From the NCBI GenBank assembly GCA_009920665.1, contig RFZL01000011.1:1-57210 (forward strand): a DNA stretch of 57,210 nucleotides, given 5' to 3'. Below the pieces are notes generated by a model. That model was not told the origin of the DNA. It saw nothing but the letters and a program-made list of their open reading frames with translations, and ran no database searches. Each line of letters opens with the position of its first letter. Position 1 is the first letter of the stretch. Source of the DNA: Alphaproteobacteria bacterium. GTDB taxonomy: Bacteria > Pseudomonadota > Alphaproteobacteria > Puniceispirillales > Puniceispirillaceae. A program made the position numbers and the translations under genes. Of the stretch, positions 24,831 through 34,073 are shown piece after piece.

Positions 24831-25737
24831 AGATCTCATCCTGACCGTCCTCATGACGTCTGTGCCATTGGTCTATGCGGCGACCGGCGAGTTGATCGTC
24901 GAGCGGAGCGGCGTTCTCAATCTCGGTGTCGAGGGGATGATGCTGATGGGAGCGGTGTCGGCCTTTGGCATCGCCATGGTCAGTGGCAGCCTCGTGCTTG
25001 GCGTGATTGCCGGCGGGCTTGCCGGCATGCTGACGGCGGCGCTGTTCGGCATTCTGGTTCTGGGCTTTGCCACCAACCAGGTGGCGACGGGGCTCGCCCT
25101 GACAATTTTTGGTGCCGGCCTGTCGGGCCTTCTCGGCGCGCCGTTGATCGGTCATGCCATCGAAGGTCTGCCGGTACTTCGCATCCCGTTTCTGTCCGAA
25201 CTGCCGACGGTCGGCAAGCTGGTCTTCTCGCATGATCTGATGGCCTATGGCGCGGTCATTCTGGTTGCCGCCGTGGCGTATTTTCTGAAGCGGACGCGCG
25301 CCGGACTTGTGCTGCGCGCCATCGGTGACAATCATGACAGCGCGCATGCGCTCGGCTATTCGGTTCTCGGGGTGCGGTTTATGGCTGTGTTGTTTGGCGG
25401 ATTGATGGCCGGGTTTGGCGGTGCTTATCTGCCGCTGATGCTGACCCCGCACTGGGCCGAGGGCATGACCGCCGGGCGCGGCTGGATCGCGCTGGCGCTG
25501 GTGGTGTTCGCTTCATGGATGCCGTGGCGGGTGCTTGTCGGGGCGCTGATATTCGGGGGAATCACCATCATGCAGCTTGCCGGTCAGGCGCGCGGATGGA
25601 CGATACCCTCGCAGTTTCTGTCAATGCTGCCCTATCTTGCTACCATCGTCGTCCTTGTCCTGATATCAAGAAACAGAGAATTCTCGCTGGCGAACTCGCC
25701 GGCCTGTCTGGGACGCGCGTTCCATGCCGGCAAATGA
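24823..25737 (+). CDS. BMP-type ABC importer permease 2 (YufQ/NupQ-like)
   Basis: A 304-residue permease of the same family. It begins with the signature [20 protein letters not shown] and continues with [34 protein letters not shown] and [13 protein letters not shown]. It pairs with the preceding permease to form the heterodimeric membrane channel. The last ~20 residues ([20 protein letters not shown]) are polar. The binding protein follows after 70 bases that hold only its ribosome-binding site (AAAGGAG). Confidence 0.9.
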   Translation: MLEDLILTVLMTSVPLVYAATGELIVERSGVLNLGVEGMMLMGAVSAFGIAMVSGSLVLGVIAGGLAGMLTAALFGILVLGFATNQVATGLALTIFGAGLSGLLGAPLIGHAIEGLPVLRIPFLSELPTVGKLVFSHDLMAYGAVILVAAVAYFLKRTRAGLVLRAIGDNHDSAHALGYSVLGVRFMAVLFGGLMAGFGGAYLPLMLTPHWAEGMTAGRGWIALALVVFASWMPWRVLVGALIFGGITIMQLAGQARGWTIPSQFLSMLPYLATIVVLVLISRNREFSLANSPACLGRAFHAGK

Positions 25738-25807
25738 TGTCCGGCATATCATCGGCGACGCCGTCTCCATCCCCCAAGCCATGAGCTGGTCAACAAAGGA
25801 GTGAAAC

Positions 25808-26902
25808 ATGAAACATTTATTGAAGGGCATTGCGGTTGGTCTGGCCGCACTTGCCGTATCGACAGGTGCGGCGATGGCGGAACCGTTGAAGGTCGGGTTC
25901 CTGTATCTTGGAACGCCGGGTGACCATGGCTGGACCTATGCGCATGAACTCGCGCGTCAGAAGGTTGAAGCCCATTTCGGAGACAAGGTCGAGACGACCT
26001 TTGTCGAGAATGTGCCGGAAGGTCCCGATGCCGCGCGTGTTACGCGGGAACTCGCAAATACAGGTCACGATATCATTTTCGGTACCTCCTTCGGCTTTAT
26101 GGATCCGATGCTGAAGGTCTCGAAGGATTTCCCCGAGGTGAAGTTCGAGCATATCACCGGCTACAAGCGGTCTGCCAACATGGCGACCGGCAACATCCGG
26201 TTCTATGAGGGCCGCTATGTCCAGGGAATCGTCGCCGGCATGATGACGAAAACGAACAAGATCGGCTATATCGCGCCGTTCCCGATCCCCGAGGCGTATC
26301 AGGGTCTGAACGCCTTTGCCATCGGCATGCGCGAGGCCAATCCCGATGCCGAGATCATGGTCATCTGGGCGAACACCTGGGAAGACCCGGTCAAGGAAGC
26401 CGACGCGGCGAAGGTTCTTGTCGCGCAGGGTGCCGATGTGATGGCACAGCATACCGACACCCCGGCCATGCTGCAGATTGCTGAAAAGGCGGGCTTGCAT
26501 GGCTTCGGTCAGGCCAGCGACATGAAGAAATTCGCGCCAAACGCGCAGCTGTTTTCGTCAGTGAATGACTGGTCGCACTATTACATCGAGAAGATCCAGC
26601 AGGTCATGGACGGTACATGGTCGACCGGTGAGGGTCCGGACCACTGGGCCGGCAACACCTGGAAGGGTATGGCTGACGACTATCTCGTCCTGTCCGCGTT
26701 CGAGAACATGCCTGCCGACGTCAAGGCGGCAGCCGAGAAGGCCGCTGCCAAGATCGAGGGTGGCTACAATATCTTCACCGGCCCGATCAAGGACAATAAG
26801 GGCAATGTGGTCGTGAAGGCCGGCGAGGCGTTGAATGATGGCACGCTGTGGAGCGACATCTTCTTCTATGCCGAGGGTATCCAGGGCGAAATGCCCGGCT
26901 GA
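25808..26902 (+). CDS. BMP-family periplasmic substrate-binding protein
   Basis: A 364-residue secreted protein with a Sec signal peptide (GIAVGLAALAVSTGAAMA) and the BMP/PBP1 fold: VGFLYLGTPGDHGWTYAHE, DIIFGTSFGFMDPM, GRYVQGIVAGMMTKTNKIGYI and DVMAQHTDTPAM. There is no lipobox Cys, so it is soluble in the periplasm, unlike the lipoproteins of Gram-positives. It should capture a purine-type ligand for the importer encoded upstream. A 13-bp repeat overlaps its stop codon. Confidence 0.92.
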   Translation: MKHLLKGIAVGLAALAVSTGAAMAEPLKVGFLYLGTPGDHGWTYAHELARQKVEAHFGDKVETTFVENVPEGPDAARVTRELANTGHDIIFGTSFGFMDPMLKVSKDFPEVKFEHITGYKRSANMATGNIRFYEGRYVQGIVAGMMTKTNKIGYIAPFPIPEAYQGLNAFAIGMREANPDAEIMVIWANTWEDPVKEADAAKVLVAQGADVMAQHTDTPAMLQIAEKAGLHGFGQASDMKKFAPNAQLFSSVNDWSHYYIEKIQQVMDGTWSTGEGPDHWAGNTWKGMADDYLVLSAFENMPADVKAAAEKAAAKIEGGYNIFTGPIKDNKGNVVVKAGEALNDGTLWSDIFFYAEGIQGEMPG

Positions 26903-26932
26903 TCCGGGTGGCTGATCCGGGTGGCTGATCCC
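26897..26932. repeat. Tandem repeat, 13-bp unit x 2.8, spanning a stop codon
   Basis: GGCTGATCCGGGT occurs at 26897-26909 and 26910-26922, with a partial copy at 26923-26932. The first copy contains the final Gly codon and TGA stop of the BMP gene, so the gene end itself has been copied in tandem. Confidence 0.88.
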
Positions 26933-26956
26933 GCCGAATCAGGACAAAATACAGGG

Positions 26957-26985
26957 AGGGCATCGCCTTGGCGGTGCCCTTCTGC
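26957..26985 (+). terminator. Likely terminator of the BMP importer operon
   Basis: The stem AGGGCATCGCC (26957-26967) / GGCGGTGCCCT (26970-26980) has a two-base loop and one mismatch, followed by a short pyrimidine run TCTGCTATTC. It is stable, but the T-tract is weak. It lies 55 bases past the importer stop codon and 90 bases before the next gene. Confidence 0.6.
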
Positions 26986-27068
26986 TATTCAGGCTGAACA
27001 GATTGGCAAGGGTGGTCGGCATCTGACGGGCCGACATCCATTTCTGCAGATTTGACAGGTAATGACGG

Positions 27069-28037
27069 ATGACAAGACCCAGTATTTTTGTGACACGCCG
27101 CTGGCCGCAGGCCGCCGAAGAGGCGCTTGCCGCGCATTTCGATGTCACTTTCAATAAGGATGACGCGCCGCTGTCGCAGGACGCGCTTGCCGAGGGGTTC
27201 GCCACACACGATATTGCCGCGCCAACCGTCTCGGACAGCATCGGCGCCGACATCGTCAATGCGGGCGCGGCTGGCCAATGCCGGATGATCGCCAATTACG
27301 GTGTCGGGGTGAACCATATCGACCTTGCTGCGGCGGCGGCGCATCGCATTCCGGTGTCGAACACGCCGGGCGTGCTGACCGACGCCACCGCCGATCTGGC
27401 GCTGACATTGATGTTGATGCTGTGCCGCCGCGCCGGTGAGGGCGAGCGTGAGGTGCGCGCCGGCGCGTGGAGCGGCTGGCGTCCCACACATCTGGTTGGC
27501 CGCGCGATGACCGGCAAGCGGCTCGGTATCATCGGCATGGGGCGGATCGGGCGGGCTGTCGCGCACCGCGCGCATTTCGGCTTCGGCATGGAGGTCGGGT
27601 TCTATAACCGCTCGCCGATTGCCGATGGCGGCGGCGTGAACGGCACGCAATATGCCAGCGTCACCGAACTCTGCGCGGCCAGCGATTTTGTCAGCCTGCA
27701 TTGTGCAGCAACGCCGGACACGTTCCAGATTCTGGATGACACTGCGCTTCGCGCAATGTCGTCTGATGCCTATGTCATCAACACCGCGCGCGGGGACGTC
27801 CTCGACGAGGCGGCGCTTGTCGCGGCGCTGGAGACCGGTGGCATCGCCGGTGCCGGCCTTGACGTCTATCAGGGCGAGCCGGCGATCAACCCGGCCATCA
27901 TGGCCGCGCCGAACACGGTTTTGCTGCCGCATCTTGGCTCGGCAACGCGCGAGACGCGGGTCGCCATGGGGATGGGGGTGGTGGCGAATGCCCGTGCCTT
28001 TGCCGCCGGTGACCCGCTTCCCGACCCGGTGGGATGA
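27069..28037 (+). CDS. 2-hydroxyacid dehydrogenase (glyoxylate/hydroxypyruvate reductase)
   Basis: A 322-residue NAD(P)-dependent D-2-hydroxyacid dehydrogenase. The Rossmann motif is LGIIGMGRIGRAVAHRA. Catalytic Arg, Glu and His lie in NTARGDVLDE, GAGLDVYQGEP and LLPHLGSAT. The N-terminal catalytic domain contains NYGVGVNHID and NTPGVLTDATADLAL, the GyaR-like signature. It probably reduces glyoxylate or hydroxypyruvate in the cytoplasm. It overlaps the glycerate kinase gene by four bases, which supports a glyoxylate-to-glycerate-to-2-phosphoglycerate route. Confidence 0.88.
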   Translation: MTRPSIFVTRRWPQAAEEALAAHFDVTFNKDDAPLSQDALAEGFATHDIAAPTVSDSIGADIVNAGAAGQCRMIANYGVGVNHIDLAAAAAHRIPVSNTPGVLTDATADLALTLMLMLCRRAGEGEREVRAGAWSGWRPTHLVGRAMTGKRLGIIGMGRIGRAVAHRAHFGFGMEVGFYNRSPIADGGGVNGTQYASVTELCAASDFVSLHCAATPDTFQILDDTALRAMSSDAYVINTARGDVLDEAALVAALETGGIAGAGLDVYQGEPAINPAIMAAPNTVLLPHLGSATRETRVAMGMGVVANARAFAAGDPLPDPVG

Positions 28038-29416
28038 TCCTGATGACGGCGGCGACATGGGCTGATCTGGCGCGCCGCGGCTTTGGTGCGGCGCTGGCGG
28101 CAGGCCACCCCGGCGCGGTGACGCTTGCCGCGATGGCACAGCTCGACACCCCGCCCACCGCCATCATTGCGGTTGGAAAGGCGGCAAGCAGCATGGCTGC
28201 GGCGGTTCGTGAGGCCGGTTGCGATGCGCCCGGTATCATCGTCACCACCGATGAAAGCCTTGTCGACATTGATGGCATGACTTCATTCGCCAGCGCCCAC
28301 CCGGTGCCTGATGAACGCGGGCTTGCGGCCAGCGCGGCGGTCACCGGCATGGCCGCCTCACTTGGCGCGGAAGACCATCTGTTGTTGCTGATCAGTGGCG
28401 GCGGCTCGGCATTGTTGCCGGCGCCGGCAGAGGGGGTGAGCCTGGCTGACAAGCAGGCCCTGAACGAGGTGCTTCTTGCCAGCGGCCTCGACATCCATGA
28501 CATGAACGCGGTGCGTCGGCTGTTCTCCTCGCTGAAGGGCGGGCGGCTGGCGCGCCTTGCCGCGCCGGCGCGGATCACCCAGTTCCTGTTGTCCGATGTG
28601 CCGGGGGACAGGTTTGAATCCATCGCCAGCGGCCCGGCCATCGCCGACCCGGTACCGCTTGCCGATACGCTGGCGCTGATCCGTGACAGCGGGCTGGACA
28701 GGCTGGGTTTCGTGGCCACGCATCTGGCGCGGATCAGCGATGGACATGCCGATCTGCCGGTCCGGCCGGGTGATCCGGTGTTGGCACATGTCACCTCGCA
28801 TCTTCTGGCCAGCAATGATTTGTGCCGGGCGGCGGCGCGAGAGGCGCTTGCCGATGACATGGACGGGCTAGGGGAACTTGCCCTGCCGCCATTGACCGGC
28901 GAGGCGGCTGATTGCGCGTCGTTGCTGGCGCAGCGGCTTGTCGCCGCCAGCGGTACGGCCGGTGTCTGGGGTATCAGCGGCGGTGAGACAACAGTGCGGC
29001 TTGACGGCAGTAGCGGTGTTGGCGGGCGGGCGCAGGAAATGGGTGTCGCCTTCGCCAGCGCGATGCGCGAACTGGCGCCGCGCCGTCGCTGGGCGGCGCT
29101 GATTGGCGGCACTGACGGGCGTGACGGGCCAACCGATGCGGCCGGGGCGATCATTACCTCCGAGCATGAATTCGATGTCAACGCCGCGGCGGCTGCGCTG
29201 GCGGCGCATGACTGCCATCCGTTTCTTGAATCCTGCGCGGCATTGCTGCGGGTCGCGCCAACCGGCACCAACCTTGGCGATATCGCCATTTTTATTATTG
29301 GCGGAAAAATCGTGATCTGGAATATTGGGGACGCCGTGCGGCAGAATGGTCTGCCGATTATCTCGATACGCTGGGCGACCGGCCAGTGCGTCCGCAAACC
29401 CGTCCTGGCGAGGTGA
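28034..29416 (+). CDS. Glycerate 2-kinase (MOFRL family), 3' end probably frameshifted
   Basis: A glycerate kinase of the GckA/TtuD (DUF4147-MOFRL) type, which phosphorylates D-glycerate. Motifs are VGKAASSMAAAV, LLLISGGGSALLPAP, NAVRRLFSSLKGGRLA, SDVPGDRFESIASGP, the MOFRL segment GGETTVRL and GGTDGRDGPTDAAGAII. Homology ends at APTGTNLGDIAIFIIGG. The last ~35 residues of the open frame (about 29311-29416) are not kinase-like and run through the start of the next gene in the wrong frame. Removing one A from AAAAA (29305-29309) would end the protein at TGA 29313-29315. Of the starts at 28034 and 28043, 28034 overlaps the upstream stop. Confidence 0.88.
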   Translation: MILMTAATWADLARRGFGAALAAGHPGAVTLAAMAQLDTPPTAIIAVGKAASSMAAAVREAGCDAPGIIVTTDESLVDIDGMTSFASAHPVPDERGLAASAAVTGMAASLGAEDHLLLLISGGGSALLPAPAEGVSLADKQALNEVLLASGLDIHDMNAVRRLFSSLKGGRLARLAAPARITQFLLSDVPGDRFESIASGPAIADPVPLADTLALIRDSGLDRLGFVATHLARISDGHADLPVRPGDPVLAHVTSHLLASNDLCRAAAREALADDMDGLGELALPPLTGEAADCASLLAQRLVAASGTAGVWGISGGETTVRLDGSSGVGGRAQEMGVAFASAMRELAPRRRWAALIGGTDGRDGPTDAAGAIITSEHEFDVNAAAAALAAHDCHPFLESCAALLRVAPTGTNLGDIAIFIIGGKIVIWNIGDAVRQNGLPIISIRWATGQCVRKPVLAR

Positions 29417-30741
29417 TGGCGAGCCTGCCCGCCGCCCCGCCGCAGCAGGGTGAGGCGGTCGAGGATGTCTTCGCCGATTTTGAATCACTTGTCGTACCGC
29501 ATGTCACGAATTGGCAGCATCCGCGGTTCTTTGCCTATTTTCCGGCGAACAGCAGCCCGCCCTCGATCCTTGCCGAATGGCTGACCGCGACGATGGCGGC
29601 CAATTGCCTGCTGTGGCAGACCTCACCCGCCGGCACCGAGATGGAAATCCATGTCCTCGACTGGCTTCGTCAGATGACCGGCATTGGCGAGGGCTGGCAC
29701 GGCATCATCCAGACCGGTGCCGGCATGGCGACGCTGTCGGCCATCCTGACAGCGCGCGAGAAGGCGCTCGACTGGGCCGGCAAGGAGACCGGCCTGTCCG
29801 GCCAGCCAGTTTTGCGTGTCTATGTTACGGATGAGGCGCATTCCTCGGTTGAAAAGGCGGTGTTCCTGTCCGGCATCGGACGCGAGAATCTGGTCACCGT
29901 GGCGACCGATGATGATGGCGCGATGGACCCCGGCGCGCTGTGCGCCGCCATTGCCGCCGACCGCGCCGCCGGCTTCCTGCCCTGCGCGCTGTGCTGCGTG
30001 GTTGGCGGCACCGGCGTTGGTGCCAGCGACCGGCTCGACACCATTTTGCCAATCGCCAGGGAAGAGGGGCTGTTCTCGCATGTCGATGCTGCCTGGGCCG
30101 GCTCGGCGCTGATCTGTCCGGAATTCCGCGACATTGCGCGCGGAGTGGAGATGGCGGATTCGCTGGTCATGAACCCGCATAAATGGCTGATGACGAATTT
30201 TGACTGTTCGGCGCATTTCATCAAGTCGGTCGAAGATTTCCAGAAGACGATGTCGATCACCCCGGCCTATCTCGTGACGCAGGATGCCGAGGGGATCACA
30301 GATTATTCGCAACTGACACTGGAGCTTGGGCGGCGCTTCCGGGCGCTGAAATTGTGGTTCGTGATACGCTGTTATGGCGTCGCCGGCCTGCAGCAGATCA
30401 TCCGCAACCATGTCGCCTGGACCAATGATCTGGCGGCGCGGATCGGCGCAACGCCCGACTTCGAGATCACCAGCACGCCGCGACTGGGGCTGTTCAGTTT
30501 CAGATTACGGCCGAACGGTATGGATGACGGGGCGGCGCTGGACGCGCTCAACGCGCGGCTTGTCGATGCGGTGAATGGCGATGGCACGCTCTATCTCACA
30601 CAGACCATCCATCGCGGCCGGTATGTGATCCGGATCAGCATCGGCACCACCGCGACCACGGCGGCCGATATCGATATTGCCCATAACCGGATCGTGGCGC
30701 TGGCGGCGCCGCTTCTTGCCGCGGCTGACAGCAGCCGCTGA
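29298..30741 (+). CDS. PLP-dependent group II (aromatic-L-amino-acid-type) decarboxylase, 5' end broken
   Basis: A decarboxylase that would act on an aromatic amino acid or a related substrate. Motifs are FAYFPANSSPPSILAEWLTA, the Asp in HVDAAWAG, and the PLP-binding Lys in NPHKWLMTNFD (codon at 30181). The in-frame open start is GTG at 29386. Clear family N-terminal residues (DLEYWGRRAAEWSADYLDTLGDRP, from about 29317) lie upstream in the same frame without any ATG, GTG or TTG. If one A of 29305-29309 is extra, TTG at 29298 comes into frame (MAENRDLEYWGRR). The coordinates given assume that correction. Downstream it is intact to the stop. Confidence 0.82.
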
Positions 30742-30752
30742 TTGCAGACATG

Positions 30753-30794
30753 AAAAAGGGGCCGGACGGCAAAGCAAGAAATCCGTCCGGCCCC
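30753..30794 (-). terminator. Terminator of aceA, possibly bidirectional
   Basis: A perfect 12-bp stem GGGGCCGGACGG (30758-30769) / CCGTCCGGCCCC (30783-30794) with a 13-base loop. On the minus strand it is followed by TTTTT (30757-30753), a classical terminator for isocitrate lyase. On the plus strand it could also stop decarboxylase transcripts. Confidence 0.85.
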
Positions 30795-30876
30795 CTGAAC
30801 CGGTTGATGCTGTTTGGTGCGCTGCTCCCCCAAGCCCGCTGCCAGTGCCAGTCGCACCAACCGGTGGAAGGAATTG

Positions 30877-32187
30877 TTATTCGGCCGCCATGCTGTCGTC
30901 GGTGGCGGTGAATTGTGCCTCTTCGGTCGAATCGGCCATTGCCGTCGTCGCCGACTGGCCGCCCTTGACGGCAACCGAGATGGCGTCGAACCAGCCGGCC
31001 CCGACCTCGCGCTGGTGGCGGGTGGCGGTGTAACCTGATGCCTCGGCGTCGAACTCGGCATTCTGCAGTTCGCAATAGGCTTCCATGCCGCGGTCGCGAT
31101 AGCCGCTGGCAAGCTGGAACATCGAGAAGTTCATTGAATGGAAGCCGGCCAGGGTGATGAACTGATACTTGTAGCCCATGGCGCCGATCTCGCGCTGGAA
31201 CCGCTCGATATCGGTCGGTGACAGGTTGGCCGACCAGTTGAAGCTTGGCGAGCAGTTATAGGCCAGCATCTTGTTCGGGAATCTGCTGTGGATGGCATCG
31301 GCAAATCGCTTTGCCTGCTCAAGGTTGGGGGTAGAGGTTTCCATCCACAGCAGATCTGCGTATTCGGCGAAGGCGAGTCCGCGGACCACGCAACGCTCGA
31401 ATGAATCCTTGGGGTCGAGGCGGAAGAAGCCCTCCTCGGTACGCTCGCCGGTCAGGAACGGACGGTCACGTTCGTCCACATCCGAAGTGATCAGCTTCGC
31501 GCTCTCGGCATCGGTCCTGGCGACGATCAGCGTCGGTACGCCGGCGGTGTCGGCGGCAAGCCGCGCGGCATTCAGATTGGCGACGTGCTGCTGTACCGGG
31601 ATCAGCACCTTGCCGCCCATATGGCCGCATTTCTTTTCCGAGGCAAGCTGGTCCTCGAAATGTACGCCGGCGGCGCCGGCCTCGATATAGTTGCGGGTCA
31701 GTTCAAACGCATTCAGCGCACCGCCGAAACCGGCCTCGGCATCGGCAACGATGGGCGCGAACCAGTCAATGTCGCCTTCACCCTCAAGCTTCTGGATCTG
31801 ATCGGCACGCTGCAATGTGCGGTTGATCTTGCGCGCCAGTTCAGGACCGGAATTGGCCGGATAGAGCGACTGGTCGGGATACATGCCGCCGGCGGTGTTG
31901 GCGTCCGCGGCGACCTGCCAGCCGGACAGATAGATGGCTTTCAGTCCGGCACGCACCATCTGCATGGCCTGGTTGCCGGTCATGGCACCAAGCGAATGAA
32001 CATAATCCTCGGTATGGAGAAGGTTCCAAAGCTTGTTGGCGCCGTGACGGGCCAGCGTGTGTTCGATTGGCACCGAACCGGACAGGCGCTCCACATCCGC
32101 CATGCTGTAATCGCGTTTGATCCCGTCGAAGCGGTTTGGCGCGGCGCCGGTACGGGTTTCGAAATCGTCCTGAGTGGTGCGGGTCAT
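30877..32187 (-). CDS. aceA: Isocitrate lyase
   Basis: A 436-residue isocitrate lyase that cleaves isocitrate to glyoxylate and succinate, the first step of the glyoxylate shunt. Key elements are [12 protein letters not shown], the active-site loop KKCGHMGGK with Cys187, DAEAGFGG, and the substrate segment [15 protein letters not shown]. The length matches the E. coli enzyme (434). A C-terminal tail [15 protein letters not shown] is polar. The glyoxylate it makes could feed the reductase and kinase encoded nearby. The divergent regulator at 32448 is the likely controller. The start ATG has a GAGGAGAG ribosome-binding site. Confidence 0.95.
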   Translation of the reverse strand: MTRTTQDDFETRTGAAPNRFDGIKRDYSMADVERLSGSVPIEHTLARHGANKLWNLLHTEDYVHSLGAMTGNQAMQMVRAGLKAIYLSGWQVAADANTAGGMYPDQSLYPANSGPELARKINRTLQRADQIQKLEGEGDIDWFAPIVADAEAGFGGALNAFELTRNYIEAGAAGVHFEDQLASEKKCGHMGGKVLIPVQQHVANLNAARLAADTAGVPTLIVARTDAESAKLITSDVDERDRPFLTGERTEEGFFRLDPKDSFERCVVRGLAFAEYADLLWMETSTPNLEQAKRFADAIHSRFPNKMLAYNCSPSFNWSANLSPTDIERFQREIGAMGYKYQFITLAGFHSMNFSMFQLASGYRDRGMEAYCELQNAEFDAEASGYTATRHQREVGAGWFDAISVAVKGGQSATTAMADSTEEAQFTATDDSMAAE

Positions 32188-32205
32188 CGGTCTCTCCTCG
32201 GTAAC

Positions 32206-32250
32206 GTGATGCTTTGGTCAGTGATGCTTTGGTCAGTGGTGCTGTGGTCA
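32206..32250. repeat. Tandem repeat, 15-bp unit x 3, in the aceA leader
   Basis: GTGATGCTTTGGTCA occurs at 32206-32220 and 32221-32235, and with two changes at 32236-32250 (GTGGTGCTGTGGTCA). A degenerate fourth copy follows. It lies just upstream of the aceA ribosome-binding site, so it probably lengthens the transcript leader. Confidence 0.88.
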
Positions 32251-32365
32251 GTGTGGCCAATGGGTCAATATGGCCATCGTCAGCGCGCCGGCTCATGACT
32301 GGATTTGCATGGCGAAACGCGAATGTTGTGCGTCTGTCTACCGGAGGGAAGGGTTGATACCGAGG

Positions 32366-32434
32366 AAAAAAGTGCAAATGTGAAAACAGTAAAAACTTTA
32401 CATTTTCTTTTTACAAATTTACTTTCAGGTATTG
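32366..32434. promoter_or_regulatory. AT-rich operator region between aceA and its likely regulator
   Basis: This AT-rich island contains the 13-bp palindrome GTAAA-AAC-TTTAC (32389-32401), two further TTTAC elements (32410-32414 and 32418-32422) and a TGCAAA at 32373-32378. The sequence AAAACTTTACATTT closely resembles the RamB-type motif AAAACTTTGCAAA known from actinobacteria. It is placed to control both the divergent aceA and the regulator gene. Confidence 0.6.
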
Positions 32435-32447
32435 TTACCTCGCCGAC

Positions 32448-33881
32448 ATGGATCGCGTCATGCAGGAAAAGATACTGGTCGGGCACAAATTGCGCCGGTT
32501 TCGACAGGCTGCCGGCCTGTCACAGACGGCGATGGCCGAGACACTGGATATAAGCCCGTCCTATCTCAATCTGCTGGAACATAACCAGCGGCCGCTGACG
32601 GTCAGCCTGCTGCTGAAGCTTGGCAACGCCTTTGACATAGATCTGAAGAGTTTCGCCGAGGATGACAGCCCGGCATTGCTGACCGAGCTTGCCGAGGTGT
32701 TCGCCGACCCGCTGTTGTCGGGGGAGCGGGTCTCACGTCGCGAGCTGCAGGATCTGGTGACGGCGGCGCCAGCCGCGGCGCGCGGCATGCTCAGCCTGTT
32801 TCAGGCCTATCGCAAGGTCAGGGACCAGCTTGAAGTGTCGTCAGGCGACGGGCGTCAGGACGGTGTCGGCAACAGTCCGGTGGAGCAGGTGCGGGCGGTT
32901 CTTCAGCAGGCCAACAATTACTTCGCCGAACTTGAGACAGCTGCCGAGGCCTGCCGTGCCAGCATCCTTGGCAAGGAAAATGATGCCGGCATGCTGCTTG
33001 AAAGGCTGATCCTCTATGCGCGCGACCGGCTTGGTCTGCGCGTGCGGGTGATTCCGGCGGCGGTGATGGGCACGCAATTGCGCCGCTATGACCAGCATCG
33101 GCGGGAGATTCTTGTCAGCGAGGCGCTTCGCCGTCCGCAGCGGGTCTTCCATCTTCTTGTACAGACAGCACTGATCGAGCAGACCGAGCTTATCGCGTCA
33201 CGATGCGAGGAATATGGTGTCACCGATGAATCGGCGCGCTCGCTGTTCCGCACCACACTGGCGGGGTATTTTGCCGCGGCGGTGATGATGCCCTATTCCA
33301 CATTTCTTGAATCGGCGCGTGAACTGCGCCACGACCTTGATCTTCTCGGACGCCGGTTCGGGGCCAGCTTCGAGCAGGTCTGCCATCGCCTGACAAGCCT
33401 GAACGCCCCGAATGCGCGTGGCATTCCGTTCTTTTTCCTGCGCGTCGATGATGCCGGCAATATTTCCAAGCGACTTGCCGCCGGTGGCATGCAGTTCGCC
33501 AAGAATGGCGGCACCTGTCCGCGCTGGGATGTTCACAAGGCCTTCCGGACACCTGACAGGATGCTGTTCCAGGCAGCCGAACTGCCGAACGGGCAGAAAT
33601 TCTTCACAATTGCGCGAACGGTGCCGCGTCCCTGGGCGCCGCCCGGCGAGGCGCCACCCGAATTCGCCGTCGCGCTCGGCTGCGAGATTCATCATGCACG
33701 TGATCTTGCCTATGCCGACGCATTTGATGCGGCGCGTCGGCGCACGCATGAGCCGATCGGCATCGGGTGCGCGGTCTGCGAACGTATGGATTGCGCGCAA
33801 CGCGCCCATCCGCCGGTCGGGCATGAGGTGAAATTCGACGGCCATTCGCGGCGCGTCGGATTGTATGATCTCGACAGCTAG
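32448..33881 (+). CDS. XRE-family regulator with IrrE-like and DUF2083 domains (RamB/ScfR-like)
   Basis: A 477-residue regulator. The N-terminal XRE helix-turn-helix (residues 12-67: LRRFRQAAGLSQTAMAETLDISPSYLNLLEHNQR) is followed by an IrrE/ImmA-like central region without a clear HExxH, and a C-terminal DUF2083 domain with a cysteine cluster (IGCAVCERMDC). This architecture is that of RamB, which represses isocitrate lyase and acetate genes in Corynebacterium, and of short-chain fatty acid regulators. It is divergent from aceA, supporting the same role here. ATG at 32448 or 32460. Confidence 0.85.
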   Translation: MDRVMQEKILVGHKLRRFRQAAGLSQTAMAETLDISPSYLNLLEHNQRPLTVSLLLKLGNAFDIDLKSFAEDDSPALLTELAEVFADPLLSGERVSRRELQDLVTAAPAAARGMLSLFQAYRKVRDQLEVSSGDGRQDGVGNSPVEQVRAVLQQANNYFAELETAAEACRASILGKENDAGMLLERLILYARDRLGLRVRVIPAAVMGTQLRRYDQHRREILVSEALRRPQRVFHLLVQTALIEQTELIASRCEEYGVTDESARSLFRTTLAGYFAAAVMMPYSTFLESARELRHDLDLLGRRFGASFEQVCHRLTSLNAPNARGIPFFFLRVDDAGNISKRLAAGGMQFAKNGGTCPRWDVHKAFRTPDRMLFQAAELPNGQKFFTIARTVPRPWAPPGEAPPEFAVALGCEIHHARDLAYADAFDAARRRTHEPIGIGCAVCERMDCAQRAHPPVGHEVKFDGHSRRVGLYDLDS

Positions 33882-34012
33882 AGCTGTCATTTGCCGGTGG
33901 AGCCGTCACCTGCCGGGCATTGTAATTATATTTCAAAATTGGTCTCGCTTGCCTTTGCGCAACAAAATTTCAGCCGTGGCCGTGCTTTGCCATTTACCGG
34001 CAATCTGTTAGT

Positions 34013-34066
34013 CTGCGCGCCTCATCAGGCCTGACGGCGCAGGCTGCTCCGTGAAAACGGAAGGAC
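34013..34066 (+). ncRNA. Structured leader of mgtE: two hairpins next to the ribosome-binding site
   Basis: Hairpin 1 pairs CTGCGC (34013-34018) with GCGCAG (34037-34042) around an AGGCCT core. Hairpin 2 is a perfect 5-bp stem TCCGT/ACGGA (34048-34061) closed by a GAAA tetraloop. Its 3' arm abuts the ribosome-binding site AAGGAC (34061-34066). No known Mg riboswitch class was recognised. It could be a short regulatory leader of the magnesium transporter, or an ordinary mRNA structure. Confidence 0.35.
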
Positions 34067-34073
34067 ATATCGA

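Noticed and set aside
33885-33910. CTGTCAT near the start of the mgtE upstream gap as a Pho box
   Set aside because: The second half-site 11 bases on does not match, and mgtE is not an expected PhoB target.
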